A stretch of 64,000 nt of DNA from an uncultured Phascolarctobacterium sp. Its GTDB lineage: Bacteria > Bacillota > Negativicutes > Acidaminococcales > Acidaminococcaceae. Shown here in pieces: positions 52,650 through 60,440 of the stretch. Position 1 is the first letter of the stretch; each line of letters opens with the position of its first letter. A model generated the notes under the pieces. That model made no database searches. It saw nothing but the letters and a program-made list of their open reading frames with translations, and had not been told where the DNA came from. The stretch spans positions 82,241-146,240 of the forward strand of contig CASEIL010000003.1 in NCBI GenBank assembly GCA_949288065.1, read 5' to 3'. The position numbers and the translations under genes are program-made.

Positions 52650-53288
52650 ATGGTACGCATTATTTTAATCCGCCACGGCGAAACCAACTGGAACATACAA
52701 GGGCGCTACCAGGGGCAGGAGGACACCCGCCTGAGCGAGCGCGGCTTTGCGCAGGCAGGCATGCTGGCGCAGGGGCTGAAGGATGTGCATATCGACGTTT
52801 GTCTTTCCAGCCCGTTAAAACGCTCGTTTTTAACCTGCAAGGCTTGCGCCGATTTACACCACCTGCCGGTGCATGCAGATGCGCGCCTGACAGAGATTAA
52901 CCACGGCGAGTGGGAGGGCGAGCTGGCGTGCGAAATTGAAGCGCGCTACCCAGAAGAATTTAAGCTGTGGCATATGCAACCGCAACTGGTACAAATGCCC
53001 GGCGGCGAAAATTTGGAGGACGTGCGCAAACGCGCCCGCGCAGCTTTTGACGAATACGCCGCTAAATACGACGGCAAAACGCTGCTGGTTGCTGCGCACG
53101 ATGCTGTGAATAAAGCCATCATCTGCGATTTACTAGGGCTTGATATGAGCCACTTTTGGCATATTAAGCAGGACAACGCCTGCATTAACGTGCTGGAATG
53201 CACCGACGGCATGTGGCGCCTTGTACTTTTAAACAGCACCACACATTTAGGCTATCTCTTCAGCGGCATCGAACAGGCTGGGCTGTAA
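52650..53288 (+). CDS. Histidine phosphatase family protein, candidate phosphoserine phosphatase
   Basis: A 212-residue phosphoglycerate-mutase-fold enzyme. The catalytic His is in LIRHGETNWN near residue 9, with RYQGQEDTRLSERG after it, Arg in SSPLKRSFLT near 55, ITEINHGEWEGE near 80, and the second His in VAAHDAVNKA near 150. The pattern is of the phosphatase rather than the mutase branch. It starts 1 nt after serA, so it is part of the serine operon. It could supply the third step (phosphoserine to serine), as the metal-independent enzymes of this family do in Hydrogenobacter. No classical serB is visible. Alternatives are alpha-ribazole phosphatase or a general phosphatase. Confidence 0.82.
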   Translation: MVRIILIRHGETNWNIQGRYQGQEDTRLSERGFAQAGMLAQGLKDVHIDVCLSSPLKRSFLTCKACADLHHLPVHADARLTEINHGEWEGELACEIEARYPEEFKLWHMQPQLVQMPGGENLEDVRKRARAAFDEYAAKYDGKTLLVAAHDAVNKAIICDLLGLDMSHFWHIKQDNACINVLECTDGMWRLVLLNSTTHLGYLFSGIEQAGL

Positions 53289-53301
53289 CTGAAAATATTA
53301 T

Positions 53302-53348
53302 AATAAACAAAAACTCCACGGAAAATTTCCGTGGAGTTTTTGTTTATT
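53302..53348. terminator. Long bidirectional terminator
   Basis: A 23-bp perfect inverted repeat with a one-base centre and flanking A/T runs. It ends the serine operon and touches the stop of the small gene on the other strand. Confidence 0.92.
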
Positions 53349-53511
53349 ACCATCTTATTAAATTACTTATGCACGTCAACAGCCAGGCTAAAGCAACTAT
53401 GCTAAAAATTATTTTCCATATTAGCCCAATTTGCGATACAAAAATAAAAGTATATAACGCAAATAAGCTGATAATGATGCCGGTAATATTGATAATCCTC
53501 TTTTTATTCAT
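53347..53511 (-). CDS. Small two-helix membrane protein
   Basis: A 54-residue frame on the minus strand with a Lys/Arg-rich start (MNKKRIIN) and two hydrophobic segments (ITGIIISLFALYTFIFV and IWKIIFSIVALAWLLT). It fits a small double-span protein. The ribosome site is weak (GGTAAG). It ends at the shared terminator. I do not recognise the family. Confidence 0.45.
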   Translation of the reverse strand: MNKKRIINITGIIISLFALYTFIFVSQIGLIWKIIFSIVALAWLLTCISNLIRW

Positions 53512-53605
53512 AACATACTTACCAAAAATATCACTTTTATTAAAGATATTAATCTGCTATAATAGTTAACGCTGCGACTCTTTCCAGCAGGAAGGAGGTG
53601 AACGC

Positions 53606-53695
53606 ATGGAAAAACCATTAACTGCTTTTTTGGTAGCCGTTGCGGCAGCTGTAACAGCGTATTACATCTGCAAATGGTTGGACGGCTTACTCTAA
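53606..53695 (+). CDS. 29-residue single-span membrane peptide
   Basis: The frame encodes a 29-residue peptide: EKPLTAFLVAVAAAVTAYYI, then Cys-Lys-Trp-Leu-Asp-Gly. It has a near-perfect ribosome site (GGAAGGAGGTGAACGC), a TATAAT at 53556-53561 upstream, and a terminator 25 bp after the stop. A hydrophobic span with a CKWLDG end matches tiny membrane peptides that I recall as widespread in Firmicutes. Such peptides are sometimes type I toxins. Role unproven. Confidence 0.65.
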   Translation: MEKPLTAFLVAVAAAVTAYYICKWLDGLL

Positions 53696-53718
53696 GCTCG
53701 CAGCCAGCCTAAATTAAA

Positions 53719-53748
53719 AAACCGGGAGTAGCCGCTCCCGGTTTTTTT
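53719..53748 (+). terminator. Terminator of the small peptide gene
   Basis: ACCGGGAG / CTCCCGGT stem, six-nt loop, seven T. Confidence 0.92.
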
Positions 53749-53882
53749 GTTGCGTGCCCACATGGAACACCATCAACTGCTTTTGTAAGTAAAGCATAAC
53801 ACCATTTTTATAAACCGTCAAGTAAAAGAAGTTTAAAATAATTAGACTTATTTTGTGGTGCAGAAGATATTTTTATTGCGCT

Positions 53883-54512
53883 TCACCACTTACCGCTATG
53901 AATCCTGTCCTTAACGCCGATAACCTTCTGCGTCGGTATAAAAGCGTCCGGTGCAGGGTAGCCGATTGCCAAAAAGCAGGTCAGTTCGTAATCAGCCGGT
54001 GCGCCCACAAGCGCTTTTACATACGCGCTTTCGTTGTGGATTGGTATGCGGAAGGCGCATGCCAGCCCTTCTGCCGCCGCTGCCAAAAAGATGTTTTCCA
54101 TAGCAGCCCATGCCGAAGCAAAATAGTTCAGCCCGCTTTGTTCACCGGGCTGCAGCAAAGGGCAACCCAGCTGGCGGTAAAACGGCAAAACCAGGCAGTT
54201 ACTTTCAGCCAGCATTTTTTGCTGCTTCGGCAATGCGTCCACAAACATTTCGCACTCGTCGGCATCCATTGTTGCGCGCCCTGCCTCCAGCCCTGCCTGC
54301 TGAATATTCTGCGTGTTTTCCGTCACCGGCGCGATGATTTGCATAATGTTTTCCAGCCCGCGCACCACCACAAACTCAAGCTGGTGCAGGTGGTCGTTGG
54401 TCGGCGCTTTGTACGCCGCGCCCAAAATCCTCTGCAAAACCTCGTCCGTGACTTCCCTGTCCGTAAAATCGCGTATCGTCCTGCGTTTAGCCAGCACCTC
54501 GTAAAAATCCAT
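53883..54512 (-). CDS. Nitroreductase family protein
   Basis: A 209-residue FMN-dependent oxidoreductase. The FMN-phosphate-binding start MDFYEVLAKRRTIRDFTDREV is canonical; the middle has NYFASAWAAMENIFLAAAAEGLACAFRIP near residue 140, and the end LAIGYPAPDAFIPTQK. Such enzymes reduce nitro groups, quinones or enones with NAD(P)H. ATG 54512 has AGGAGGG 9 nt upstream; the longer frame overlaps the marR stop. It is cotranscribed with the MarR regulator upstream, so probably controlled by it. Confidence 0.88.
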   Translation of the reverse strand: MDFYEVLAKRRTIRDFTDREVTDEVLQRILGAAYKAPTNDHLHQLEFVVVRGLENIMQIIAPVTENTQNIQQAGLEAGRATMDADECEMFVDALPKQQKMLAESNCLVLPFYRQLGCPLLQPGEQSGLNYFASAWAAMENIFLAAAAEGLACAFRIPIHNESAYVKALVGAPADYELTCFLAIGYPAPDAFIPTQKVIGVKDRIHSGKW

Positions 54513-54528
54513 AACCGTCCCTCCTGTT

Positions 54529-54975
54529 TTACGCTTCACTAAACCTGTCTGCCATTTGGGCAGAAAATTTTTCCGTCAGCCGCACAAGCTCTGCAATTTC
54601 TGCGCCGTCCAGCGCTGCCATAGCGTCAATTTCGGCGTCAGCCGCAGGCTGAATTACCTGCCGCGCATACTTTAGCCCTTCCGCCGTAAGGCGGATTATT
54701 TTTTGCCGCCTGTCACCCGCTGCCTCTGCCAGCGTTACATAGCCCAGCTGTAAAAACTTTTTGATAATGGCGCTGATGGTCTGCTTGGTTGCCGACATGC
54801 GCGTGCAGATTTCTGCCTGCGTGCAGCCCTGCGGTGCAAAGTAAATAATATCCAGCACAAACAGCTCGTTGGTTGTAAGGTTAAAACGCCGCGCGTAATT
54901 GGTGTAAGCGGCGTACTGCACGTCGCGCAGGTGGCAATACACATTTACAAATTTGCGTACTTCTTCACGTTCCAT
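54529..54975 (-). CDS. MarR-family regulator
   Basis: A 148-residue winged-helix repressor. Helix-turn-helix is GCTQAEICTRMSATKQTISAIIKKFLQLGYV near residues 48-78, and the wing is EAAGDRRQKIIRLTAEG. MarR dimers release DNA on binding phenolic or oxidised ligands, or on cysteine oxidation. I chose ATG 54975 over 55029. The upstream stretch holds the short repeat AGACAGTCT, a likely operator, and looks like a promoter rather than coding sequence. Confidence 0.85.
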   Translation of the reverse strand: MEREEVRKFVNVYCHLRDVQYAAYTNYARRFNLTTNELFVLDIIYFAPQGCTQAEICTRMSATKQTISAIIKKFLQLGYVTLAEAAGDRRQKIIRLTAEGLKYARQVIQPAADAEIDAMAALDGAEIAELVRLTEKFSAQMADRFSEA

Positions 54976-55143
54976 AGCATCACCATAGTAAAATTTTAGA
55001 CAGTCTGTTATTTGACTATATTTTAGCATTAACGCCTTCTGCCGTCAAGCGCTGTTAAGCACCGCAAATTTGTGGTATAATATAATTTAGTTAAATCTCC
55101 GCTAAGGCGGATTGCACGATATTTTTTGAAACGAGGTAAGAAA

Positions 55144-56199
55144 ATGCAGAAAATTATTTTAACGGGCGACCGCCCGACCGGCAAGCTGCACGTTGGGCAT
55201 TACGCCGGTTCTTTAAAAGAGCGCGTAGAGCTGCAAAACAGCGGCGAATATGACAAGGTGTTCATTATGATTGCCGACGCACAGGCGCTGACTGACAACG
55301 CCGAACACCCCGAAAAGGTACGCGAAAATGTCTTGGAGGTTGCGCTTGACTATCTTGCCTGCGGCATTGACCCGAAAAAATCAACCATCTTCATTCAGTC
55401 CGCCGTGCCGCAGCTGACCGAGCTGACCGCCTACTATATGAACCTTGTCACCGTATCGCGCGTGCAGCGCAACCCGACCGTGAAAACGGAAATTAAAATG
55501 CGCAATTTTGAAGCAAGCATTCCCGTAGGCTTTTTTGTGTACCCCATCAGCCAGGCGGCCGATATTACCGCTTTCCGCGCGACGGCAGTGCCCGTTGGCG
55601 AAGACCAGCTGCCGATGCTGGAGCAGTGCAAGGAAATTGTTAACAAGTTTAACGCCGTGTACGGCGAAACGCTGACCGAGCCGGAAATCATCCTGCCGAG
55701 CAACAAAGCCTGCCTGCGCCTGCCCGGTTTGGACGGCAAAGCCAAAATGAGCAAATCGCTTGGCAACTGCATTTATTTAAGTGATGAACCAGACGTGATT
55801 AAGCAAAAAATTATGTCGATGTATACCGACCCTGACCACATCCGCGTACAGGACCCCGGTAAGGTAGAAGGCAACCCAGTATTCGTTTACCTCGACGCCT
55901 TCAGCCGCCCCGAACATTTTGCCGAATTCCTGCCGGAATATGAAAACTTGGACGCCTTAAAAGCGCACTACCAGCGCGGCGGTTTGGGCGACGTTAAGGT
56001 TAAAAAGTTCCTGAACAATGTTATGCAGGCTGAACTTGCCCCCATCCGCGAACGCCGCCACATGTGGGAGCAGCGCCTGGACGACGTTAAGCAAATCCTT
56101 AAACAGGGCAGCGCCACCGCCCGCGAGGCAGCCGCAGCCACCCTGCACGATGTACGCGCCGCCATGCAGATTAACTACTTTGAAAACTGGCACATTTAA
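55144..56199 (+). CDS. trpS: Tryptophan--tRNA ligase
   Basis: Charges tRNA-Trp. The 351-residue class I synthetase has [20 protein letters not shown] with the HIGH-equivalent HVGH near residue 16. The KMSKS motif is AKMSKSLGN near 200, and NPTVKTE and [16 protein letters not shown] are also typical. Start ATG 55144 follows GAGGTAAG. Unlike the tryptophan transporter at the left of the window, this gene has no T-box in its 114-bp leader. A TATAAT is at 55076-55081. Confidence 0.96.
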   Translation: MQKIILTGDRPTGKLHVGHYAGSLKERVELQNSGEYDKVFIMIADAQALTDNAEHPEKVRENVLEVALDYLACGIDPKKSTIFIQSAVPQLTELTAYYMNLVTVSRVQRNPTVKTEIKMRNFEASIPVGFFVYPISQAADITAFRATAVPVGEDQLPMLEQCKEIVNKFNAVYGETLTEPEIILPSNKACLRLPGLDGKAKMSKSLGNCIYLSDEPDVIKQKIMSMYTDPDHIRVQDPGKVEGNPVFVYLDAFSRPEHFAEFLPEYENLDALKAHYQRGGLGDVKVKKFLNNVMQAELAPIRERRHMWEQRLDDVKQILKQGSATAREAAAATLHDVRAAMQINYFENWHI

Positions 56200-56210
56200 T
56201 TTTACGCATA

Positions 56211-56239
56211 AAAAAATCCCGCTTAAAGCGGGATTTTTT
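56211..56239. terminator. Bidirectional terminator
   Basis: AAAAAATCCCGC / GCGGGATTTTTT with a 5-nt loop, between convergent genes. Confidence 0.92.
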
Positions 56240-56252
56240 GTTTTATATTAAG

Positions 56253-57338
56253 TTACAGCGTTTGTCCGTAAGCGTCGGCGTCAAGAATTGCCTGTTTGAA
56301 TTTCTCGCGGGTCATTTCATACGGAACCTTAGTCCATTCAAGAATTGCCGGTGCGCGGTCAAGGATTTTTTCAAGACCTGCTTCGTCAACTTCCAGTTCT
56401 TTTAAGGTTACAGGCAGACCAAGTTCTTTGTTGAATTTAGCCATCTTGTTGCGCAGTTCAAGCTGACCGTCGCAGGTCAAAAGAACAATTACGCCGAAGG
56501 AAACTACTTCGCCGTGCATGTGGCGTTCTGCGCAGGCAAGCCCGGTGTAAGCGTTGTAGAAGCAGTGGCCGAGCGAAGAATTGTAATAATAATCATTTTC
56601 GGTAGTGGTAAGGTTGGAAACAATGCCGGTGCTCATAATGATGTCCAGCGCAACTTCCTGAATCGCTTCGGAAACCACGTTGTTGCGGCAATCTTCCAAA
56701 GCCTGTTTGCCATATTCAAACAGCGGCGAAGTGCAGGCGCCGGCGCAAGCACGTCCCAGCAGCGGGGTGTTCAAAAGTTTTTTGCCTTCGGTAGCAATCA
56801 AAACTTCGCACTCTTTGCTCAAAGCATCGCCAATGCCTGCCCACAGCAGTTTTTCCGGTGCTTCGGCAATAATTTTGGTGTTAATAAAGGTATGCTCAGC
56901 GCAATGCTGCGGATAATAATAACCTGCCAGGCTGCCATCCAGCTTGTACATTACGCAAATAGCGGTGCACGCAGCGCAGTTAGAAGCAATGGTCGGGAAG
57001 GTGAAAACCGGTTTGCCGATTTTATCTGCCATCGTTTTGCAGCAATCCACAGCGCGGCCGCCGCCGACAGCAAATACCATGTCAGCATCCTGAACCTCTT
57101 TGGAGTTCATCAGCATATCAACATTTTCATAAGTAGCGTTGCCGCCGTACCAAAGCACGCCGGTAACCTCAAGATGGCCTTTAACGGCCTCCAAAATAGC
57201 GTCCTGCGCTTTGCTCAGCGCGGTTTTGCCGCCGATAACAACAACCTTTTTGCCATATCTTGCCGTAACGGCGGGGATTTCTTTATAGCAGTCCGGGCCG
57301 ACACTGTAATTGGGTAAATAAACACTGTACGTACTCAC
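56253..57338 (-). CDS. Iron-containing alcohol dehydrogenase, glycerol dehydrogenase-like
   Basis: A 361-residue polyol or alcohol dehydrogenase. Nucleotide motifs are VVVIGGKTAL near residue 34 and VFAVGGGRAVDCCKTMADKIGKPVFTFPTIASNCAACTAICVMY near 90-130. Metal ligands are likely in GIGDALSKECE (Asp) and in SLGHCFYNAYTGLACAERHMHGEVVSFG (His). This is the GldA-like branch. I prefer GTG 57338, since AAAGGTG lies 9 nt upstream; the TTG at 57350 abuts that site. It is not adjacent to glycerol genes, so the substrate is unknown. Confidence 0.87.
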   Translation of the reverse strand: MSTYSVYLPNYSVGPDCYKEIPAVTARYGKKVVVIGGKTALSKAQDAILEAVKGHLEVTGVLWYGGNATYENVDMLMNSKEVQDADMVFAVGGGRAVDCCKTMADKIGKPVFTFPTIASNCAACTAICVMYKLDGSLAGYYYPQHCAEHTFINTKIIAEAPEKLLWAGIGDALSKECEVLIATEGKKLLNTPLLGRACAGACTSPLFEYGKQALEDCRNNVVSEAIQEVALDIIMSTGIVSNLTTTENDYYYNSSLGHCFYNAYTGLACAERHMHGEVVSFGVIVLLTCDGQLELRNKMAKFNKELGLPVTLKELEVDEAGLEKILDRAPAILEWTKVPYEMTREKFKQAILDADAYGQTL

Positions 57339-57447
57339 TTTAAACAACACCTTTCATCTATTTTCATCTGTTATGATACTAATTATAAACATTTTGCACT
57401 CTTTCGTCAATATAGTGTAACATCAAAGCGAACTTAAAAAAGTAACT

Positions 57448-58131
57448 TTACTTTAAAAAACTTACAATGGCGTACCACACAGGCGGCACAACAAGCGCAG
57501 GCAGCATGTTTAAGGTTTTACAATCGCGCAGCTGCAAAATGCCCACGCCGCTGCTCATTAAAAAAATGCCGCCCAAAAGCGAAATCTCTGTCATCATGCC
57601 CGGCGTAAGGTAAGGCTCAATAATGCCAGCAAACAGGTAAATGCTGCCCTGCCAGCAAAACAGCACCAGCGCCGCCAGCGCGATGCCGAAGCCATAGGCA
57701 GATGAAAGTATCGTCGATGCCACCAAATCCATCGTCGCATTGGTAAAAAGATAAGTGTTATTGCCGTTTAAGCGGCTCTCAATCGGCCCTAAAATAGAAA
57801 GCGTGCCGATACAAAAGAGCAGTATTGCGGTGCTAAGCCCTTCTGCCAGCTTGCTGCCGCCCTTTGCCTTCGCCAAAAGCGCATTAAAATGCCCGGCAAT
57901 ATCCAGCCGCGTGCCAATAACCGTGCCAATGGCAAGGCTTGCAATAAACAGCACCGGGTATTCGCTTTTAGGCAGGTTGTGCACAACGGCGTTGGCGCCC
58001 AGCCCCACCGTCGCCAGCCCCAGCGCGTCAAACAGCGCCGTTTTATATTTTTCACTGATTCCGCGGCTTAAAAAGCTGCCCACAAAACTGCCGGTTAAAA
58101 TAGTACAGGTATTAACAATCGTGCCTAACAT
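57448..58131 (-). CDS. DUF554 membrane protein (YdfK/YqgA family)
   Basis: A 227-residue protein with about seven hydrophobic segments and the family start LGTIVNTCTILTGSFVGSFL. It has LGLATVGLGANAV near 45, IGTVIGTRLDI near 75, CIGTLSILGPIESRLNG near 115 and a C-terminal LGGIFLMSSGVGILQL. Function unknown. Start ATG 58131 has GGGGGAAAG 3-4 nt upstream; a longer frame to 58221 is rejected. Confidence 0.87.
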   Translation of the reverse strand: MLGTIVNTCTILTGSFVGSFLSRGISEKYKTALFDALGLATVGLGANAVVHNLPKSEYPVLFIASLAIGTVIGTRLDIAGHFNALLAKAKGGSKLAEGLSTAILLFCIGTLSILGPIESRLNGNNTYLFTNATMDLVASTILSSAYGFGIALAALVLFCWQGSIYLFAGIIEPYLTPGMMTEISLLGGIFLMSSGVGILQLRDCKTLNMLPALVVPPVWYAIVSFLK

Positions 58132-58203
58132 AATCTTTCCCCCATCTAAAAATAAACGGATACTTTTATTATAAAACTGTTGCCGCCAAATGTAAAATGG
58201 CAT

Positions 58204-58229
58204 AAAAAAACATCCTGCCAAAGCAGGAC
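58204..58229 (-). terminator. Terminator after tRNA-Leu
   Basis: Minus-strand TCCTGC / GCAGGA hairpin followed by seven T, 10 nt past the tRNA 3' end. Confidence 0.8.
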
Positions 58230-58238
58230 GTAATTTAC

Positions 58239-58323
58239 TGGTGCGGATGACAGGAGTCGAACCTGCACGCCGAAGGCGCCAGATCCTAAGTCTGGTGCGT
58301 CTGCCAGTTCCGCCACATCCGCA
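58239..58323 (-). tRNA. tRNA-Leu (UAG)
   Basis: 85 nt with CCA encoded. Acceptor TGCGGAT / ATCCGCA, long variable arm typical of Leu, anticodon loop ACTTAGGAT giving anticodon TAG, T-loop GGTTCGACTCC. Confidence 0.95.
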
Positions 58324-58422
58324 TATTAAACTGACTTAATTATTATATCTCACTAACAGCAATGCGTCAACATATACTCATCATTATACATATCAACAAA
58401 CACATACTTTTGCTAATCTTAT

Positions 58423-58451
58423 TTGCTTTACGTATTATTACGTGTTATACT
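58423..58451 (+). promoter_or_regulatory. hicAB promoter with overlapping operator
   Basis: TTGCTT (58423-58428), 17 bp, TATACT (58446-58451). A near-palindrome ACGTATTATTACGT (58430-58443) fills the spacer, where the HicB repressor could bind. Confidence 0.55.
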
Positions 58452-58470
58452 ATAAATACAGGAGGTATAA

Positions 58471-58653
58471 ATGAAAACATCCGAACTTTTAAAAATTCTT
58501 AAACAATATGGTGTTTATAAAATCCGCGAAGGCGGCAACCATACACAGTACAAAAGCCCAATTACAGGCAAAACCTTTTCACTAAGCCGCCACGCTAAAG
58601 AAATACCTACCGGCACTGCAAATAAAATTTTAAAAGATGCCGGTATCAAATAA
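58471..58653 (+). CDS. hicA: HicA-family mRNA interferase toxin
   Basis: A 60-residue double-stranded-RNA-binding-fold toxin. It begins KTSELLKILKQYGV and carries the catalytic His in EGGNHTQYK near residue 24, followed by the typical LSRHAKEIPTGTANKILKDAGI. HicA cleaves mRNA and is neutralised by HicB, encoded 26 bp downstream. CAGGAGG precedes the ATG. The pair is AT-rich and sits between tRNA genes, suggesting acquisition. Confidence 0.93.
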   Translation: MKTSELLKILKQYGVYKIREGGNHTQYKSPITGKTFSLSRHAKEIPTGTANKILKDAGIK

Positions 58654-58679
58654 TTACCGACAGAAAGGAGCAACAAAAT

Positions 58680-59108
58680 ATGAAATATGTTTATCCAGCC
58701 GTTTTTACCTTTGATAAAACTGATGAAAACTTTCCTGACGGCGTTTATTTAGTAGAATTTCCTGATTTGGAAGGCTGCTATACTTTTGGCGAAACACTTG
58801 AAAAAGCCTATGAAATGGCAGAAGATGTTTTAAATTTAACCCTGTGGGATTTGGAAGAAGAAAAAGCAGAAATTCCTGTTCCGCGCAATTTAAAAGATAT
58901 AAAATGTGATGAAAATTCTTTCACCTCTCTGGTAAGCGCCGATACCCTTGCCTACCGTAAACTGCATGATACCAAAGCTATAAAGAAAACCTTAAGCATC
59001 CCCCGCTGGCTTGATACTATAGCGCAGGAACGCGGAGTAAATTTTTCTAATATACTGCAACAGGCGTTGATGAAAGAATTAAACGTAACGGCGCCAAAAC
59101 ACGCCTGA
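58680..59108 (+). CDS. hicB: HicB-family antitoxin
   Basis: A 142-residue antitoxin. The degenerate RNase H-like part starts YVYPAVFTFDKT, with YLVEFPDLEGCYTFGETLEKAYEMAEDVL near residues 25-55. The C-terminal 45 residues (TLSIPRWLDTIAQERGVNFSNILQQALMKEL) form a ribbon-helix-helix DNA-binding domain, so it can repress its own operon. AAAGGAG precedes the ATG. Confidence 0.92.
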   Translation: MKYVYPAVFTFDKTDENFPDGVYLVEFPDLEGCYTFGETLEKAYEMAEDVLNLTLWDLEEEKAEIPVPRNLKDIKCDENSFTSLVSADTLAYRKLHDTKAIKKTLSIPRWLDTIAQERGVNFSNILQQALMKELNVTAPKHA

Positions 59109-59117
59109 AAAACTTTT

Positions 59118-59147
59118 AGCCGCTGCTTTTGCAGCGGCTTTTTTTAG
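59118..59147 (+). terminator. hicAB terminator
   Basis: AGCCGCTGC TTTT GCAGCGGCT then seven T. Confidence 0.92.
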
Positions 59148-59195
59148 GTTCTTTATCAAATCTTGGGCTTTGCTGAAAAACTTTTTAAGCACAAA

Positions 59196-59226
59196 CAAAA
59201 AGCACCGTAACTTTAAGTTACAGTGC
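59196..59226 (-). terminator. Terminator of the tRNA-Gln/tRNA-Lys unit
   Basis: Minus-strand GCACTGTAACT / AGTTACGGTGC stem (one G-U) followed by five T. Confidence 0.8.
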
Positions 59227-59246
59227 AAAGTGCCATAAAATAAAAA

Positions 59247-59322
59247 TGGTGATCCACCCGAGACTCGAACTCGGGACACCCTGATTAAAAGTCAGGTGCT
59301 CTACCGACTGAGCTAGTGGATC
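59247..59322 (-). tRNA. tRNA-Lys (UUU)
   Basis: 76 nt with CCA encoded. Acceptor GATCCAC / GTGGATC, anticodon loop ACTTTTAAT (anticodon TTT), T-loop GTTCGAGTC. Confidence 0.95.
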
Positions 59323-59330
59323 ACTTTGTT

Positions 59331-59406
59331 TGGCTGGGGCGGCTGGACTCGAACCAACGCATGCGGGAGTCAAAGTCCCGTGCCTTACCGACTTGGCTAC
59401 GCCCCA
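59331..59406 (-). tRNA. tRNA-Gln (UUG)
   Basis: 76 nt with CCA encoded. Acceptor TGGGGCG / CGCCCCA, anticodon loop ACTTTGACT (anticodon TTG). It is 8 bp upstream of tRNA-Lys in the same transcript. Confidence 0.95.
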
Positions 59407-59474
59407 AAAATATGGGGTGACTGGAGGTCACCACAGCCACCATGTTGTCAGGCATACGCCCGGCGACGAATGTT

Positions 59475-59503
59475 ATTCTATCATAGCACGCCGCTTATGT
59501 CAA
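59475..59503 (-). promoter_or_regulatory. Promoter of the tRNA-Gln/tRNA-Lys unit
   Basis: On the minus strand TTGACA (59503-59498), 17 bp, TAGAAT (59480-59475), about 70 bp before tRNA-Gln. Confidence 0.75.
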
Positions 59504-59553
59504 TAGCTTTTGCAAAATTTCTTGGCAGCAATGCTTGTATTTTCATAAATTTG

Positions 59554-60432
59554 TTATTCGCGGGCAAAATAAGCCTTCGCCCATGCCAGTGCTGACGGTG
59601 TTTGCGCCAGCCCGCCGCCTGCCGTTTCACGCAGTGCGCAGGGCATGCTGTCGCCCACCCACTTCATAGCGTCAATGGCTTCATCCGCAGGGATAAAGCT
59701 GCCCACGCCTGCCAGTGCCAGCTGCGCCGCCAAAAGCGCCTGCACCGCCGCGCCGCCGTTACGTTTAATGCAGGGCACTTCCACAAGGCCTGCCACCGGG
59801 TCGCACACAAGGCCGAGCATATTTTTAAACACAATGCTCACAGCGTCGCCCACCTGCTTTGGCGTGCCGCCCAGAGCGTCTACCGCTGCGCCTGCCGCCA
59901 TGGCCGCCGCACTGCCGCATTCTGCCTGGCAGCCGCCCACAGCGCCCGCCAGCGAGGCACGGCTGGCAATTACAAGGCCGATGCCGCCTGCCACAACCAG
60001 CGCGCGGCTAAGGGCATCCTCGCTTAAATTACAATGCTTTTTCAGCGCCAGCAGCACGCCCGGAAGCACGCCCGCTGCGCCTGCCGTCGGTGCAGCCACA
60101 ATCCTGCCCATAGCAGCATTACATTCGCTTACTGCCAGCGCGTAGGTTACAGCGTCGGTAGCAAGTTCGCCCAATAATTTGCAGCCCGGCTGAGCCTGCG
60201 CCAGCTTTTGCGCACTGCCGCCCGTTAAGCCGCTGTGCGAGCGCACGCCCGTCAGCCCGAAGGCTGCCGATTCTTCCATTACTTTCAGCATTTCTGCCAT
60301 TTTATTAAGCAGCTCTGCTTCGGTAATTTCCAAATCTGCCGCGCTTTGCGGCACCAAAATGGCGTTTAAACTTTTATTTTCAGCTTCCGCCTCGTTAATT
60401 AAGGCGTTTAAGGATATTTTATCGTTAGCCAT
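59554..60432 (-). CDS. sdaAA: L-serine ammonia-lyase, iron-sulfur type, alpha subunit
   Basis: Deaminates serine to pyruvate and ammonia together with the beta subunit. The 292-residue protein has GLTGVRSHSGLTGG near residue 60 and AAPTAGAAGVLPGVLLALKKH near 112. The [4Fe-4S] cysteines are likely in VGGCQAECGSA near 165, GLVCDPVAGLVEVPCIKRN near 210, and MPCALRETAGGGLA near the end. Length is standard. It lies 8 bp after the beta subunit gene and closes a serine-use operon. Confidence 0.95.
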   Translation of the reverse strand: MANDKISLNALINEAEAENKSLNAILVPQSAADLEITEAELLNKMAEMLKVMEESAAFGLTGVRSHSGLTGGSAQKLAQAQPGCKLLGELATDAVTYALAVSECNAAMGRIVAAPTAGAAGVLPGVLLALKKHCNLSEDALSRALVVAGGIGLVIASRASLAGAVGGCQAECGSAAAMAAGAAVDALGGTPKQVGDAVSIVFKNMLGLVCDPVAGLVEVPCIKRNGGAAVQALLAAQLALAGVGSFIPADEAIDAMKWVGDSMPCALRETAGGGLAQTPSALAWAKAYFARE

Positions 60433-60440
60433 GCTTCACC

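Noticed and set aside
53198..53569. A 123-residue plus-strand frame running from the histidine phosphatase gene across its terminator
   Set aside because: It starts inside a real gene, crosses a 23-bp terminator hairpin and has no ribosome site. The region is better read as a small gene on the minus strand.
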